Source of the DNA: an uncultured Christensenellaceae bacterium
GTDB taxonomy: Bacteria > Bacillota > Clostridia > Christensenellales > Borkfalkiaceae
Assembly (NCBI GenBank): GCA_910586945.1
Contig: CAJULO010000005.1
Location: 1-64,000 of the forward strand
Direction: 5' to 3'
Length of the DNA stretch: 64,000 nt
A program made the position numbers and the translations under genes. Positions 20,801-28,807 of this stretch are shown here, in pieces (within the stretch, counting starts at the first letter, position 1; each line of letters begins with the position of its first letter). The notes under the pieces were generated by a model that did not search any database, was not told where the DNA came from, and was given only the letters and a program-made list of their open reading frames with translations.

Positions 20801-21495
20801 ATATATAAGTTGATTTCATTGACCTTTAATTCTTGGTAGAGAGAAAGATATTTTTTTGTTTTTTCTGCCGCTTTAGCAAGTGGAAGTAGCATTTTTTCAA
20901 CTTCTTCCATGCGTTGTACATAGATATTTAAATTATTATAACTATTATTGAGGCGTCTTTCTATATCCTGCTTTTTACTTTTAAACATGATAATGCCTGT
21001 TGCCTCTTCAAATATAGCACGCCTATCTTCTGGCTTGGCATTCATAATTTGCTCTATTTTACCTTGTCCTATAATAGAATATCCATCTTTACCAAGTCCA
21101 ACGGAGTGCAATCTATCTACAATATCTCTCTTTAAACATGGCTGTTTATTGATGAGATACTCACTGTCGCCATCTCGAAAGAGACGACGCGTCATAGACA
21201 CTTCATTGTATTCTAGGTCGGCAAACATCTTACTAGAATTATCAAAAATTAAAGTTACTTCACAAAAGGACTGGCTTTTTCGTGTCTGTGTTCCATTGAA
21301 GATGACATCTTGCATACTGGAACCACGCATCGTTTTGGCAGATTGTTCCCCAAATACCCATCGTATAGAATCAGCTACATTACTTTTCCCACAACCGTTT
21401 GGTCCAACAATTGCTGTAACACCTTGTTCAAAGTAAATTTCCGTTTTATCTGCAAAGGATTTAAAACCATTTAATTCTATTTTTTTAAAATTCAA
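17896..21495 (-). CDS. smc: chromosome segregation protein SMC
   Basis: Condensin ATPase that folds and segregates the chromosome with ScpA and ScpB. The 1199-residue length is typical. Seen: Walker A (GPNGCGKSNVADSIRWVFGE) near residue 32, long coiled coils on each side of a central hinge (about 510-670, with TGGSRKE just after), then the ABC signature LMSGGERALTAIAILFAIL near 1100 and Walker B/D-loop FCVLDEIEAALDEANV near 1120. Overlapping plus-strand frames are shadows of its coiled coil. It follows rnc by 23 bases, the classical rnc-smc arrangement. No ftsY is seen downstream. Confidence 0.98.
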   Translation of the reverse strand: MNFKKIELNGFKSFADKTEIYFEQGVTAIVGPNGCGKSNVADSIRWVFGEQSAKTMRGSSMQDVIFNGTQTRKSQSFCEVTLIFDNSSKMFADLEYNEVSMTRRLFRDGDSEYLINKQPCLKRDIVDRLHSVGLGKDGYSIIGQGKIEQIMNAKPEDRRAIFEEATGIIMFKSKKQDIERRLNNSYNNLNIYVQRMEEVEKMLLPLAKAAEKTKKYLSLYQELKVNEINLYIFKYDTAEETRTNIDKILKILCMEEEKSRERITSIEREYAQARYDIHDIDQLLQELNKKLLDFTVSMHKQDSEGKIITERINFYQKQIVQDENTIEKNIAKIDTIDTELENLQVKQEAEQSILQGHQKALKAVVEQSNTYTQELHKNEILSNQTEQAFIDSIQNLSKMRQDISTLSVKKEAMQERYVGMMQECVDLKNREEQTISSLEEIQKELEQLHADVATESKKLAQKEEQIAITTVALEQCSEMIVSHNGKITNAKERANFFMRIKEEHEGYSIAVKKLLLESKKNEIVRSKIKGVIADIIKCKQEHEVAIETAFGAAMQNIITATADDARVLIEYLKKNKYGTITFLPVQSLKPRQDMLVTERAVKENGAIGLATTLVQFDSYYENIIRNLIGNTLIVDTILNATAIAKKYQNSFKIVTLDGDIIATSGSMTGGSRKEMATSKLANERKIDEVQVEIAELKDKLQKLVIKRNDLEVTRREDIAICASLRDTVVQIKSKIAVLQNKQESLQIANAELKEQMQKRQEEANELYAKVQGIEDAFHATAEGEEKLSQEYSSAEGETQQQKERMHALRTLLFENNTKQNELHQQIVNCNANLYNFEQEILRFQEEKKNLLDENVDKRKALAQMHENIQQLQRERDSIALTTEQQQMIDELRNKIEEQSQAKDNINVVLEKLMQENRELSEKLNEIALKKHKQELEVSKLMSELENLQVRIHEEYQEDYESCLCYKLDNFVPREGQSVIAKLKREINALGSINHTAMEEYEQLNAQYTEMQIQREDVQKGVDDTQKALDTLKSEMQQQFDSGFKEINENFQRLFKELFGGGRAELQMDYTDCTDPLSAGVEIVACPPGKKLTKISLMSGGERALTAIAILFAILGLRPMPFCVLDEIEAALDEANVDKFATFLKKFAKNTQFIVITHRKPTMEKADSLFGVTMEEKGVSKIVSVKVTEVQERLGGDTLQ

Positions 21496-21518
21496 AACAA
21501 AACTCCATGTACATTGTC

Positions 21519-22190
21519 TTATTTTTTTACATTTCTCTGTAATTTTTCTAGCAAGATTTTTGCTGCATGTTGTTCAGCATCTCGTATCTTTCGCCCCTTG
21601 GCTATGGCACTTTGTCCCTGTGCCTGTGCTTCAACTATAAATTGTTGTGTATTTTCTACTTCTCTCTTTTCAAGCAATACATAGTTAGCAGATGCTTGTC
21701 CTAACCCCTGTAAAAACTCCTGCAATTGCCCTTTATAATTTTCATTTTTTTGCTCTTCAAGTTTGAGCGTCCGCGTTATAAATTTTTCAACTTCTGTCAT
21801 TCCACTATCTAAAAACATAGCAGCAACTATCGCTTCATATAAGCTTGATATGCACTTTCCCCCTTTTTGTTCTACATCTTGTGCACATTGCAGATACTCT
21901 ACTATATTTAATTTTAGCACGGCATTTTCCAATGGTTTTGCAGAGACAAGTTTTTGACGACAAGCAGTCATATCCCCTTCATTTCTACCAGTTTTATACA
22001 GTTGATATGCAATGACAAAACTTAAAATACTATCCCCTAAAAACTCAAGTCGTTCATTATCCTCTAAATTATGCTCATATCCATAAGAGGCATGTGTGAA
22101 TGCTCTCTGCAAATATCTTTTATCTCGAAAAGTATATTGTAATCTTTTTTCAATTACATCCATATCTTTTTTCTCTAAATGCTTCTGCAT
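21519..22190 (-). CDS. rnc: ribonuclease III
   Basis: Double-strand RNA endonuclease that processes rRNA precursors and other RNAs. The RNase III signature NERLEFLGDSILSFVIAYQL appears near residues 42-61, with the second catalytic Glu region YEAIVAAMFLDSG near 118-130. The C-terminal third (about 155-220) is the double-strand RNA-binding domain (GQLQEFLQGLGQASANY, later AKGRKIRDAEQHAAKILLE). The 223-residue length is normal. It sits between plsX and smc; the usual acpP/fab genes between plsX and rnc are absent. Confidence 0.97.
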   Translation of the reverse strand: MQKHLEKKDMDVIEKRLQYTFRDKRYLQRAFTHASYGYEHNLEDNERLEFLGDSILSFVIAYQLYKTGRNEGDMTACRQKLVSAKPLENAVLKLNIVEYLQCAQDVEQKGGKCISSLYEAIVAAMFLDSGMTEVEKFITRTLKLEEQKNENYKGQLQEFLQGLGQASANYVLLEKREVENTQQFIVEAQAQGQSAIAKGRKIRDAEQHAAKILLEKLQRNVKK

Positions 22191-22262
22191 CTCTTCTCCC
22201 TCTTATTCCATACTTGTATTGCTCTATATACAATATACTTTTATACAAAATAATAACTAGTC

Positions 22263-23276
22263 CTATACATCAATACTATTTTGTGTACTTAAAAGTTCTT
22301 TTATATTTTCAATCAAATTGCTTTTTGCCATCTCTTTTGCCTGTAATATAGCATTGCAAATAGATTGTCGCGTACCAGCACCATGCACTTTTACAACAAC
22401 TTTATTGACACCTAAAAAAATTGCCCCGCCATGTTCTGTATAGTATAATACCTTTTTCAACTTTTTAAAGCTAGAACGCATAAAGAGTGCTCCCACTTTT
22501 GCCCAAAAAGAATTTTGTATTGTCTTTTTTAACATATGCATCACAGATAGGGCAGTCCCTTCTGCTGTTTTCAAAGCAATGTTGCCGGCATATCCATCTG
22601 CTACAACCACATCTACATTACCGGATAACAATTCTCTTCCTTCAATATTGCCAACAAAATTTAAGGATGCATTTTCGGCAATTAAATTATATGCCTCCTG
22701 ATGCATTGCCATTCCCTTATGCCTCTCTGTTCCATTCGACAATAGACCAATGCGCGGATTGCTAACGCCCATAGCTCTAGCATAGACTGACCCCATTAAG
22801 GCAAAATGATAGAGATGTTGCGGTGTGTTTTCATTGTTAGCACCTGCATCTAGAATAAAGACATTTCCTCCATTCATATTTGGTAAAATGGGACAAACTG
22901 CTGGACGGGACAATCCTTTAATTCTACCAAGCCCCAATAAAGCACCTGTCAACAAGGCTCCAGTTGACCCTTGCCCTACGAATCCGCCTACACTGCTATC
23001 TTCTTTTAAAAGTTTCAATCCCTGTACTAAAGAGGAATCTGGTTTTTGTCGAATAGCAACAGATGGTATTTCATCATTTGCAATCTGTTCACTGCAATTT
23101 AAAAGATGTACACGCGAACTATTATATTTCTCTTGCTCTAAAACATTTTGTACACTCTTAATAGGCCCAGCTAAAACTACTTGCAAATCTCTATCCTGTT
23201 TTAAGGCATCTAGTGCCCCAAATATTGCCGATTTTGGAGAATCATCACCACCAACACAGTCAACTACTATTTTCAT
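22263..23276 (-). CDS. plsX: phosphate acyltransferase PlsX
   Basis: Makes acyl-phosphate from acyl-ACP, the first committed donor for membrane phospholipid synthesis with PlsY. The 337 residues begin KIVVDCVGGDDSPKS (family GGD.aP motif) and continue with SVAIRQKPDSSLVQGLKLL, GFVGQGSTGALL, RPAVCPILPN and VVADGYAGNIALKTAEG, all characteristic. The C terminus is slightly extended. Genes asnS and rnc flank it within 17 and 72 bases on the same strand, so it is probably in one transcript with them. Confidence 0.96.
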   Translation of the reverse strand: MKIVVDCVGGDDSPKSAIFGALDALKQDRDLQVVLAGPIKSVQNVLEQEKYNSSRVHLLNCSEQIANDEIPSVAIRQKPDSSLVQGLKLLKEDSSVGGFVGQGSTGALLTGALLGLGRIKGLSRPAVCPILPNMNGGNVFILDAGANNENTPQHLYHFALMGSVYARAMGVSNPRIGLLSNGTERHKGMAMHQEAYNLIAENASLNFVGNIEGRELLSGNVDVVVADGYAGNIALKTAEGTALSVMHMLKKTIQNSFWAKVGALFMRSSFKKLKKVLYYTEHGGAIFLGVNKVVVKVHGAGTRQSICNAILQAKEMAKSNLIENIKELLSTQNSIDV

Positions 23277-23292
23277 AAAATCTCCTTTTATC

Positions 23293-24705
23293 TTAAAAGT
23301 TACAGTTGCCCACAGTTCTTGGAAATGGTATTACATCACGAATATTTGTCATACCTGTTAGATACATAATCAATCTTTCAAAGCCAATACCATACCCAGA
23401 ATGTATTACTCCACCATATCGTCTTAAATCTAGATAGAAGGCATAATCTTCTTTTGAGAGATGTATAGATTCAATTGTCTTTTCTAGACGCCCTAAGCGT
23501 TCCTCCCTCTGTGACCCACCAACAAGTTCACCGATTCCTGGTACAAGCAAATCCATAGCAGCAACAGTCGTTTGGTCATCATTGGCACGCATGTAAAATG
23601 CCTTTAAATGTTTAGGATAGTCAATGATAAATACCGGTTTTTTGTAGATGATTTCCGCCAAATACCGTTCATGTTCAGACTTCAAGTCACACCCCCAAGA
23701 TACAGGGTATTCAAATGTCTGTCCACTCTGTTGCAATAGTTTGATAGCTTCTGTATAGGTTACTACACCAAATTTACAGTCAAGTGCCGCTTCTAAACGT
23801 GCAATTAAACCGCTATCAACAGCTTGATTTAAAAATTCCAATTCATCTCTACATCTAGTCAAAATATGTTTTACAACATATTTTACTAAAGCTTCTGCAT
23901 TTTCCATATTGCTCTGTAAATCACAGAATGCCATTTCAGGTTCAATCATCCAAAATTCAGCGGCATGGCGAGAGGTATTTGAGTTTTCTGCACGGAATGT
24001 TGGCCCAAATGTATAGATATTTCCAAATGCCATTGCAAAAGTTTCACCATTTAATTGCCCACTTACAGTTAAACCTACCTTTTTACCAAAAAAGTCATCT
24101 TTATAATCGACTTCCTTCTTCTCCTCTAAAGGAAGAGTAGTTACTTGAAAGATTTCACCCGCTCCTTCACAATCACTCGCCGTCAAAATGGGAGTGTGAA
24201 CATAGACAAAATTTTGACTATGAAAAAAATCATGAATTGCAAAAGCTGCTTCACTACGAATTTTAAATACTGCACGGAAGGTGTTCGTCCGTGGGCGCAA
24301 ATGTGCAATTTCACGCAAAAATTCATAGGAATGCTTTTTATTTTGTAGTGGATAATCAGGTGTAGATTCACCTAAAATTAAAACTAAGTTCGATACAATT
24401 TCAAATGGTTGTTTACTCTGTGGTGTTTTGACTACAACGCCACGCACATAAAGGCATGCTCCTATATTTTGGCTTGCTATCTCTTGATAATTCCAATTAT
24501 CTTTTACACTACATACAATTTGACAATTTTTAAAGTGTGTTCCGTCATTGAGTTCAATAAATCCAACCGCCTTGCCTATACGCAAATTTTTTGCCCAACC
24601 TACTATACATACTTCCTTGCCGTCATATGCATCAATATTGTCAAATAAATCCTTTATAATATCTCTTTCATGTAATTTTTTGAATCGTAAATATGCACTT
24701 TCCAC
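23293..24705 (-). CDS. asnS: asparaginyl-tRNA synthetase
   Basis: Class II synthetase charging tRNA-Asn. The 470 residues have an N-terminal OB-fold anticodon-binding domain (EVCIVGWAKNLRIGKAVGFIELNDG), then class II motif 2-like FRAENSNTSRHAAEFWMIEPEMAF and motif 3-like GIGFERLIMYLTGMTNIRDVIPFPR. The ending IPFPRTVGNCNF distinguishes AsnS from AspS. Presence of AsnS suggests direct Asn-tRNA formation rather than sole reliance on amidation. It is 17 bases upstream of plsX. Confidence 0.96.
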   Translation of the reverse strand: MESAYLRFKKLHERDIIKDLFDNIDAYDGKEVCIVGWAKNLRIGKAVGFIELNDGTHFKNCQIVCSVKDNWNYQEIASQNIGACLYVRGVVVKTPQSKQPFEIVSNLVLILGESTPDYPLQNKKHSYEFLREIAHLRPRTNTFRAVFKIRSEAAFAIHDFFHSQNFVYVHTPILTASDCEGAGEIFQVTTLPLEEKKEVDYKDDFFGKKVGLTVSGQLNGETFAMAFGNIYTFGPTFRAENSNTSRHAAEFWMIEPEMAFCDLQSNMENAEALVKYVVKHILTRCRDELEFLNQAVDSGLIARLEAALDCKFGVVTYTEAIKLLQQSGQTFEYPVSWGCDLKSEHERYLAEIIYKKPVFIIDYPKHLKAFYMRANDDQTTVAAMDLLVPGIGELVGGSQREERLGRLEKTIESIHLSKEDYAFYLDLRRYGGVIHSGYGIGFERLIMYLTGMTNIRDVIPFPRTVGNCNF

Positions 24706-24858
24706 GCTTTATGCCCCTCCATTGTATTTTATCTTTTATTGTATCAAATTTTTCTCAATATATCAAGCTTTTTCTTCGCTTTTTCTATTTATCTTATGGG
24801 CATATATCTATATTGCATTTTTTATCTTCCATATATTACAGCGTATTTTTCACTTTTA

Positions 24859-26163
24859 CTATATATCTTCTATCTCTCTAGTGTCTGTATTCTCTTGTAT
24901 GCTTGGCAAAATTTGTATTTTTGCTTGTACACTTTTATAGCTATCTGTTCTAATTTTTTTACGCTCAATTTGACCATCTTTTTCAATAATTAAATATCCT
25001 TCGCTCCGCACGCCTTCCTTTTCTGGACGCAATATTTTTTCTTCATCTCCAATACAAATCTCTGGTTCTTTTGGTGCTATTTTTTCTAAGATAACACTCT
25101 CTCGACTATATGTTACCCCTGTTGGCAGACCATACACTTCTACACGCAATTGGTTATCTTGTACTCTACTTGCAATATAAACGGGCATATCGTAACAATT
25201 TTTAAATTTTAAATCACAGACCCTGCCATTGACCATTGCATCAAAGGATGGTGCTACATATCCCACTTGTAGCGAGTGTGGATGATATTCTACAATTTTT
25301 AATCCTGCAAGCAAAGCACAATTATACACTGTCGTACTCACTTGACAAACACCGCCACCAACGCCATTTATAAATTCCCCTTCTTGTATGATATGTGCCT
25401 CTTGAAAACCTCGTTCTACCGTTCTAGGTCCCGTCTTTTCATTGAAGGAAAACAACATATTTGGTTCTAAAACAGTTCCATTGATAAACTGACTTGCAAG
25501 TGTTATGTTGTGTGTTCTCTCTGCATTGCTAGTTGCAAAATAAGTACAAAAACTAGCGAGTAACCGCGTAGAGGCTTTTGCATCACAAACTTGAAATTTT
25601 GCATTTTTATAAATCGTTCTTGCATGTATCAATCTCTCTTTTTTAAAGTTTTTTTGCAATGCATTTTCTACATCTTGTCGTAATTGTTTTCCATCAAGAA
25701 AACGCCCCGCTCTATCTCGTGTATATTGAAAAACTGGTTTCTCTGGACTACGGCCATGAAATACTATGCCAGCATCCACACTATGACGATAAAAATCATC
25801 ACATATTCCTCGTAGACTCCTTTCCAAATTTGTTAGGCATAGTTCTTTTTGTAAAATATATTTACCCTTTTTTGCCTGCACTTGTTGCAAAACTTCCATT
25901 AGATTGGTTTTATAATAGAGTTCTGGATAACGAAAAGAATATCGTTTATTTTCTATCTGTATGATGAGTTTTTTCTCTTTTAACTGTCTCTGCAACTCTC
26001 TTTCTATCTTTTGTCTTGCAACTTCTTGCGTCATTCCAGCAATATTTACCCCTTCTATCTCGCATACCGAATAGCGTGAAAATCCATATGCTCCACTCAA
26101 AAAGAGTAAAAAGAATATACTCAATATTGTAATTGTCAATCTTTTGTAAATAAAACTGCACAT
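24859..26163 (-). CDS. VanW family envelope protein with peptidoglycan-binding-like domain
   Basis: A membrane-anchored extracellular protein. Residues about 7-30 are a hydrophobic signal or anchor. The middle resembles the repeat domain often found before VanW (VCEIEGVNIAGMTQEVARQKI). The VanW core is clear: FSFNEKTGPRTVERGFQEAH, then GVGGGVCQVSTTVYNCALLAG and HPHSLQVGYVAPSFDAMVN. VanW proteins occur near vancomycin-resistance genes in some hosts but are common housekeeping-like envelope proteins in Clostridia; their biochemical function is not settled. No van ligase is nearby, so a resistance role is not implied. A charged C-terminal tail follows. Confidence 0.9.
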   Translation of the reverse strand: MCSFIYKRLTITILSIFFLLFLSGAYGFSRYSVCEIEGVNIAGMTQEVARQKIERELQRQLKEKKLIIQIENKRYSFRYPELYYKTNLMEVLQQVQAKKGKYILQKELCLTNLERSLRGICDDFYRHSVDAGIVFHGRSPEKPVFQYTRDRAGRFLDGKQLRQDVENALQKNFKKERLIHARTIYKNAKFQVCDAKASTRLLASFCTYFATSNAERTHNITLASQFINGTVLEPNMLFSFNEKTGPRTVERGFQEAHIIQEGEFINGVGGGVCQVSTTVYNCALLAGLKIVEYHPHSLQVGYVAPSFDAMVNGRVCDLKFKNCYDMPVYIASRVQDNQLRVEVYGLPTGVTYSRESVILEKIAPKEPEICIGDEEKILRPEKEGVRSEGYLIIEKDGQIERKKIRTDSYKSVQAKIQILPSIQENTDTREIEDI

Positions 26164-26242
26164 ATTTTCCTCTTTACTTTTCGGTAGTATGTGCTTTTTT
26201 TAGCAATTTATTGCATTTATCTAGAATTTTCTTGCCTTCTCT

Positions 26243-27319
26243 TTACTTTATCTGTCCATCCACAATCTTTATTTTATTCACTTTTTTTCCAAACAACACC
26301 TTTTCAGCATGCGTACATGTCAAAATTACCTGTAATCCCTCTAATTGAGCAATCAACTTTCTTCGCCGTGTCAAGTCCAATTCACTCATAACATCATCAA
26401 GTACTAATATAGGTTTTTCTCCCGCTATCTCTTTAAATACATTGACTTCTGCTAGCTTTAATGCGAGTGCAATCGTCCTTGTTTGTCCTTGTGATGCATA
26501 TAATCTTGCATCTTCATCGTTTATCGTTATCTTCAAATCATCTCTATGCGGTCCTATACTCGTGTATCCTAAACGGATATCCTTTTCAATATTTGCTGCA
26601 AATATTTCCTGTAATTTAACAAGTTGCTCTTTATTGTATCCTTTACATTCTAGTTCTAAATGTAACTTCTCCCGTCCATCTGTCAAATAGGCTTGTCGTT
26701 CTCTTGCCAATGGTAAAAGCACTTGTATATATTCCTCTCTTCTCTGCACAATCTCTGTCGCAAAACTTGCAAGTTGCATATCCCAAACTGAAAGCGTTTC
26801 ATAAATCAATTGATTATCTTTACTCTTTAAGAGAGCATTGCGTTGTTCTAAAATTTTATTATAACGCATCAGTGCCGTATAATAACTTTTTGAGATTTGT
26901 GATATAGATAAGTTTAAAAAGCGTCGTCTTTCCTCTGGGCCATCTTGTACAAGACGCAACTCTTTAGGACTAAAAAAGATACCTTTCAAATTGCCTAAAA
27001 GGTCAACATTCCGCCGAATTTTATTGTTATTAATATATAATTCTCTACTATTTTCAGTAATTTTTGCAACAAGATGGATATTGCCATAGACGGTATTTGC
27101 TCTTGCTTCAATGGTAGCCATAGGCATTGTAAACTGAATCATTTGCCTATCTTTACACTGTCGCAAAGATATTCCTGTACATAGATAAAATACAGCTTCT
27201 GCACAGTTGGTCTTGCCCTGTGCATTCTTTCCATAGAGTACATTTAATCCATCTGTAAAGCTAAAGGTAGCCTCTGTATAATTTCTAAAATTTTTTAATT
27301 TTAAACTTTCTATTCTCAT
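26243..27319 (-). CDS. recF: DNA replication and repair protein RecF
   Basis: SMC-like ATPase that helps load RecA at gapped DNA with RecO and RecR. The 358 residues show an N-terminal LKNFRNYTEATFSF, Walker A (GKNAQGKTN), the signature SQGQTRTIALALKLAE, and Walker B (KPILVLDDVMSELD). It is transcribed away from dnaA from a 107-bp gap, unlike the usual dnaA-dnaN-recF order in which all point the same way. Confidence 0.96.
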   Translation of the reverse strand: MRIESLKLKNFRNYTEATFSFTDGLNVLYGKNAQGKTNCAEAVFYLCTGISLRQCKDRQMIQFTMPMATIEARANTVYGNIHLVAKITENSRELYINNNKIRRNVDLLGNLKGIFFSPKELRLVQDGPEERRRFLNLSISQISKSYYTALMRYNKILEQRNALLKSKDNQLIYETLSVWDMQLASFATEIVQRREEYIQVLLPLARERQAYLTDGREKLHLELECKGYNKEQLVKLQEIFAANIEKDIRLGYTSIGPHRDDLKITINDEDARLYASQGQTRTIALALKLAEVNVFKEIAGEKPILVLDDVMSELDLTRRRKLIAQLEGLQVILTCTHAEKVLFGKKVNKIKIVDGQIK

Positions 27320-27338
27320 AACAATTTCTTTAATTTAC

Positions 27339-27367
27339 TTGTCATATCCTTAAAAGTAGAGTATAAT
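27339..27367 (+). promoter_or_regulatory. predicted promoter of dnaA
   Basis: TTGTCA (27339-27344), a 17-base spacer and TATAAT (27362-27367) form a near-consensus promoter about 60 bases before the dnaA ATG. No DnaA box is seen in the recF-dnaA gap, so classical autoregulation by DnaA at this promoter is not supported by the sequence. Confidence 0.75.
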
Positions 27368-27426
27368 ATACATCATATCAATTATAGCACATTTTTGAAA
27401 AAAGTACAAAAGTTTTGGAGGGACGA

Positions 27427-28797
27427 ATGCTAGACGACAGTCAATCTTTACTAAATTTATGGGATAGAGTGAAAAAAGAATTGCAAGGTACAATTGCAGA
27501 AATTACATACAATACACATATTACACAGTTTGTACCTATCAATATACATGACAATAAAATTGTATTACAGACACCTTCAAAATTATTTGCTGATGCCATC
27601 TGTGAATCACAAACTTTAGTAGAAAAAGTGAAGGAATCTTTAAAAAAGTCCAATACTGGACTTACAGATTTTGAAATTATTTTACAAGGTGAAGAAAATG
27701 TCTATTTTTCTACAAATTCACGAGATGAAGAATTTGATAGTATTCCTATAGAAAAAAAATATAATTTTCATTCCTTTGTTGTCGGACCAAATACTGAGTT
27801 TGTATATGCCGCTGCACGCTCTGTTGCCGAAAATACTGCAAATGCTAGCATCAATGACGACATCAATCCATTATATATCTATGGCGGTTCAGGACTTGGC
27901 AAGACACACCTTATGCATGCTATTGCAAACTATGTTATAGAAAAGCAACCGCTTGCAAAAGTGCTTTATACTACTTGTGAAAAATTTATCAATGAGCTTA
28001 TTGACTCTATTGCTATTCGCGGCAATAACAGAGCAGAGACCTCTAAATTTCGCAATTTTTATCGAAATGTCGACCTTTTATTGATTGATGACATTCAATT
28101 TCTAGCGAACAAAAAGGCAGTGCAAGAGGAGTTATTTCATACCTTTAACAGTTTACATCAAGCAGGGAAACAGATTGTTTTAACAAGTGATGTCTCTCCG
28201 GAAGAGATGTCGACTTTAGAAGCAAGATTGCGTACGCGTTTTTCTGGAGGGGTAATTATAGACATTCAACCTCCAGAGATTGAGACGAAAATTGCAATTT
28301 TAAGTCGCAAAGCACAGGAACGCAAGATGATTATTCCGAACGATGTTTTAGAGTTTTTAGCAAATAATTCAGGTCCAGATATCCGTACTTTAGAGGGCAG
28401 ATTAAAAAAAGTTATTTTTGCAAGTCAATTACACGACGCTGAAATCACCGTACAATTTGCAGCAAATGCATTACATGAGGCAGTGCGTGAAGAACATGAA
28501 CAGGAAGATATTACTGCCGATAATATTTTAAATGCAGTTTGTAATTTTTACAAAGTTACAAAAGAACAAATTTTAAGCAAGGGCAAAAAAAAGGAACTTG
28601 TACATCCTAGACAAGTCTGTGCCTATTTGATGTGTGATATTTTAAATATTCCACTTATCAGTATTGGAAAAGCAATGGGTGGCAGAGACCACACGACCAT
28701 TATGCATGCACGCGATAAAATTGAAGGACAAATGAAATTAAATCCTACGCTTTCAAAAGAAGTAGGTGATATTAAAAACATAATTTTAAGACAATGA
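27427..28797 (+). CDS. dnaA: chromosomal replication initiator protein DnaA
   Basis: AAA+ initiator that binds DnaA boxes and opens the origin. The 456 residues contain an N-terminal domain I, a short linker, Walker A (GGSGLGKTHLMHA) near residue 155, Walker B (DLLLIDDIQFL), and the C-terminal DNA-binding signature (GKAMGGRDHTTIMHARDKI). The ATG at 27427 is chosen because GGAGGG lies just upstream; a TTG 12 bases earlier lies in the binding site itself. mnmG follows after 10 bases. dnaN is missing from its usual place. Candidate DnaA boxes are at 59.8 kb, not here. Confidence 0.97.
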   Translation: MLDDSQSLLNLWDRVKKELQGTIAEITYNTHITQFVPINIHDNKIVLQTPSKLFADAICESQTLVEKVKESLKKSNTGLTDFEIILQGEENVYFSTNSRDEEFDSIPIEKKYNFHSFVVGPNTEFVYAAARSVAENTANASINDDINPLYIYGGSGLGKTHLMHAIANYVIEKQPLAKVLYTTCEKFINELIDSIAIRGNNRAETSKFRNFYRNVDLLLIDDIQFLANKKAVQEELFHTFNSLHQAGKQIVLTSDVSPEEMSTLEARLRTRFSGGVIIDIQPPEIETKIAILSRKAQERKMIIPNDVLEFLANNSGPDIRTLEGRLKKVIFASQLHDAEITVQFAANALHEAVREEHEQEDITADNILNAVCNFYKVTKEQILSKGKKKELVHPRQVCAYLMCDILNIPLISIGKAMGGRDHTTIMHARDKIEGQMKLNPTLSKEVGDIKNIILRQ

Positions 28798-28807
28798 AGG
28801 TAAAGAT

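Noticed and set aside
24859..26163. Vancomycin resistance determinant
   Set aside because: Only a VanW-family protein is present; no VanA/B ligase, VanH or VanX genes are nearby, and such proteins are common in sensitive Clostridia.
27320..27426. recF-dnaA gap as replication origin
   Set aside because: No DnaA box was found there; the cluster at 59.8 kb is far stronger.
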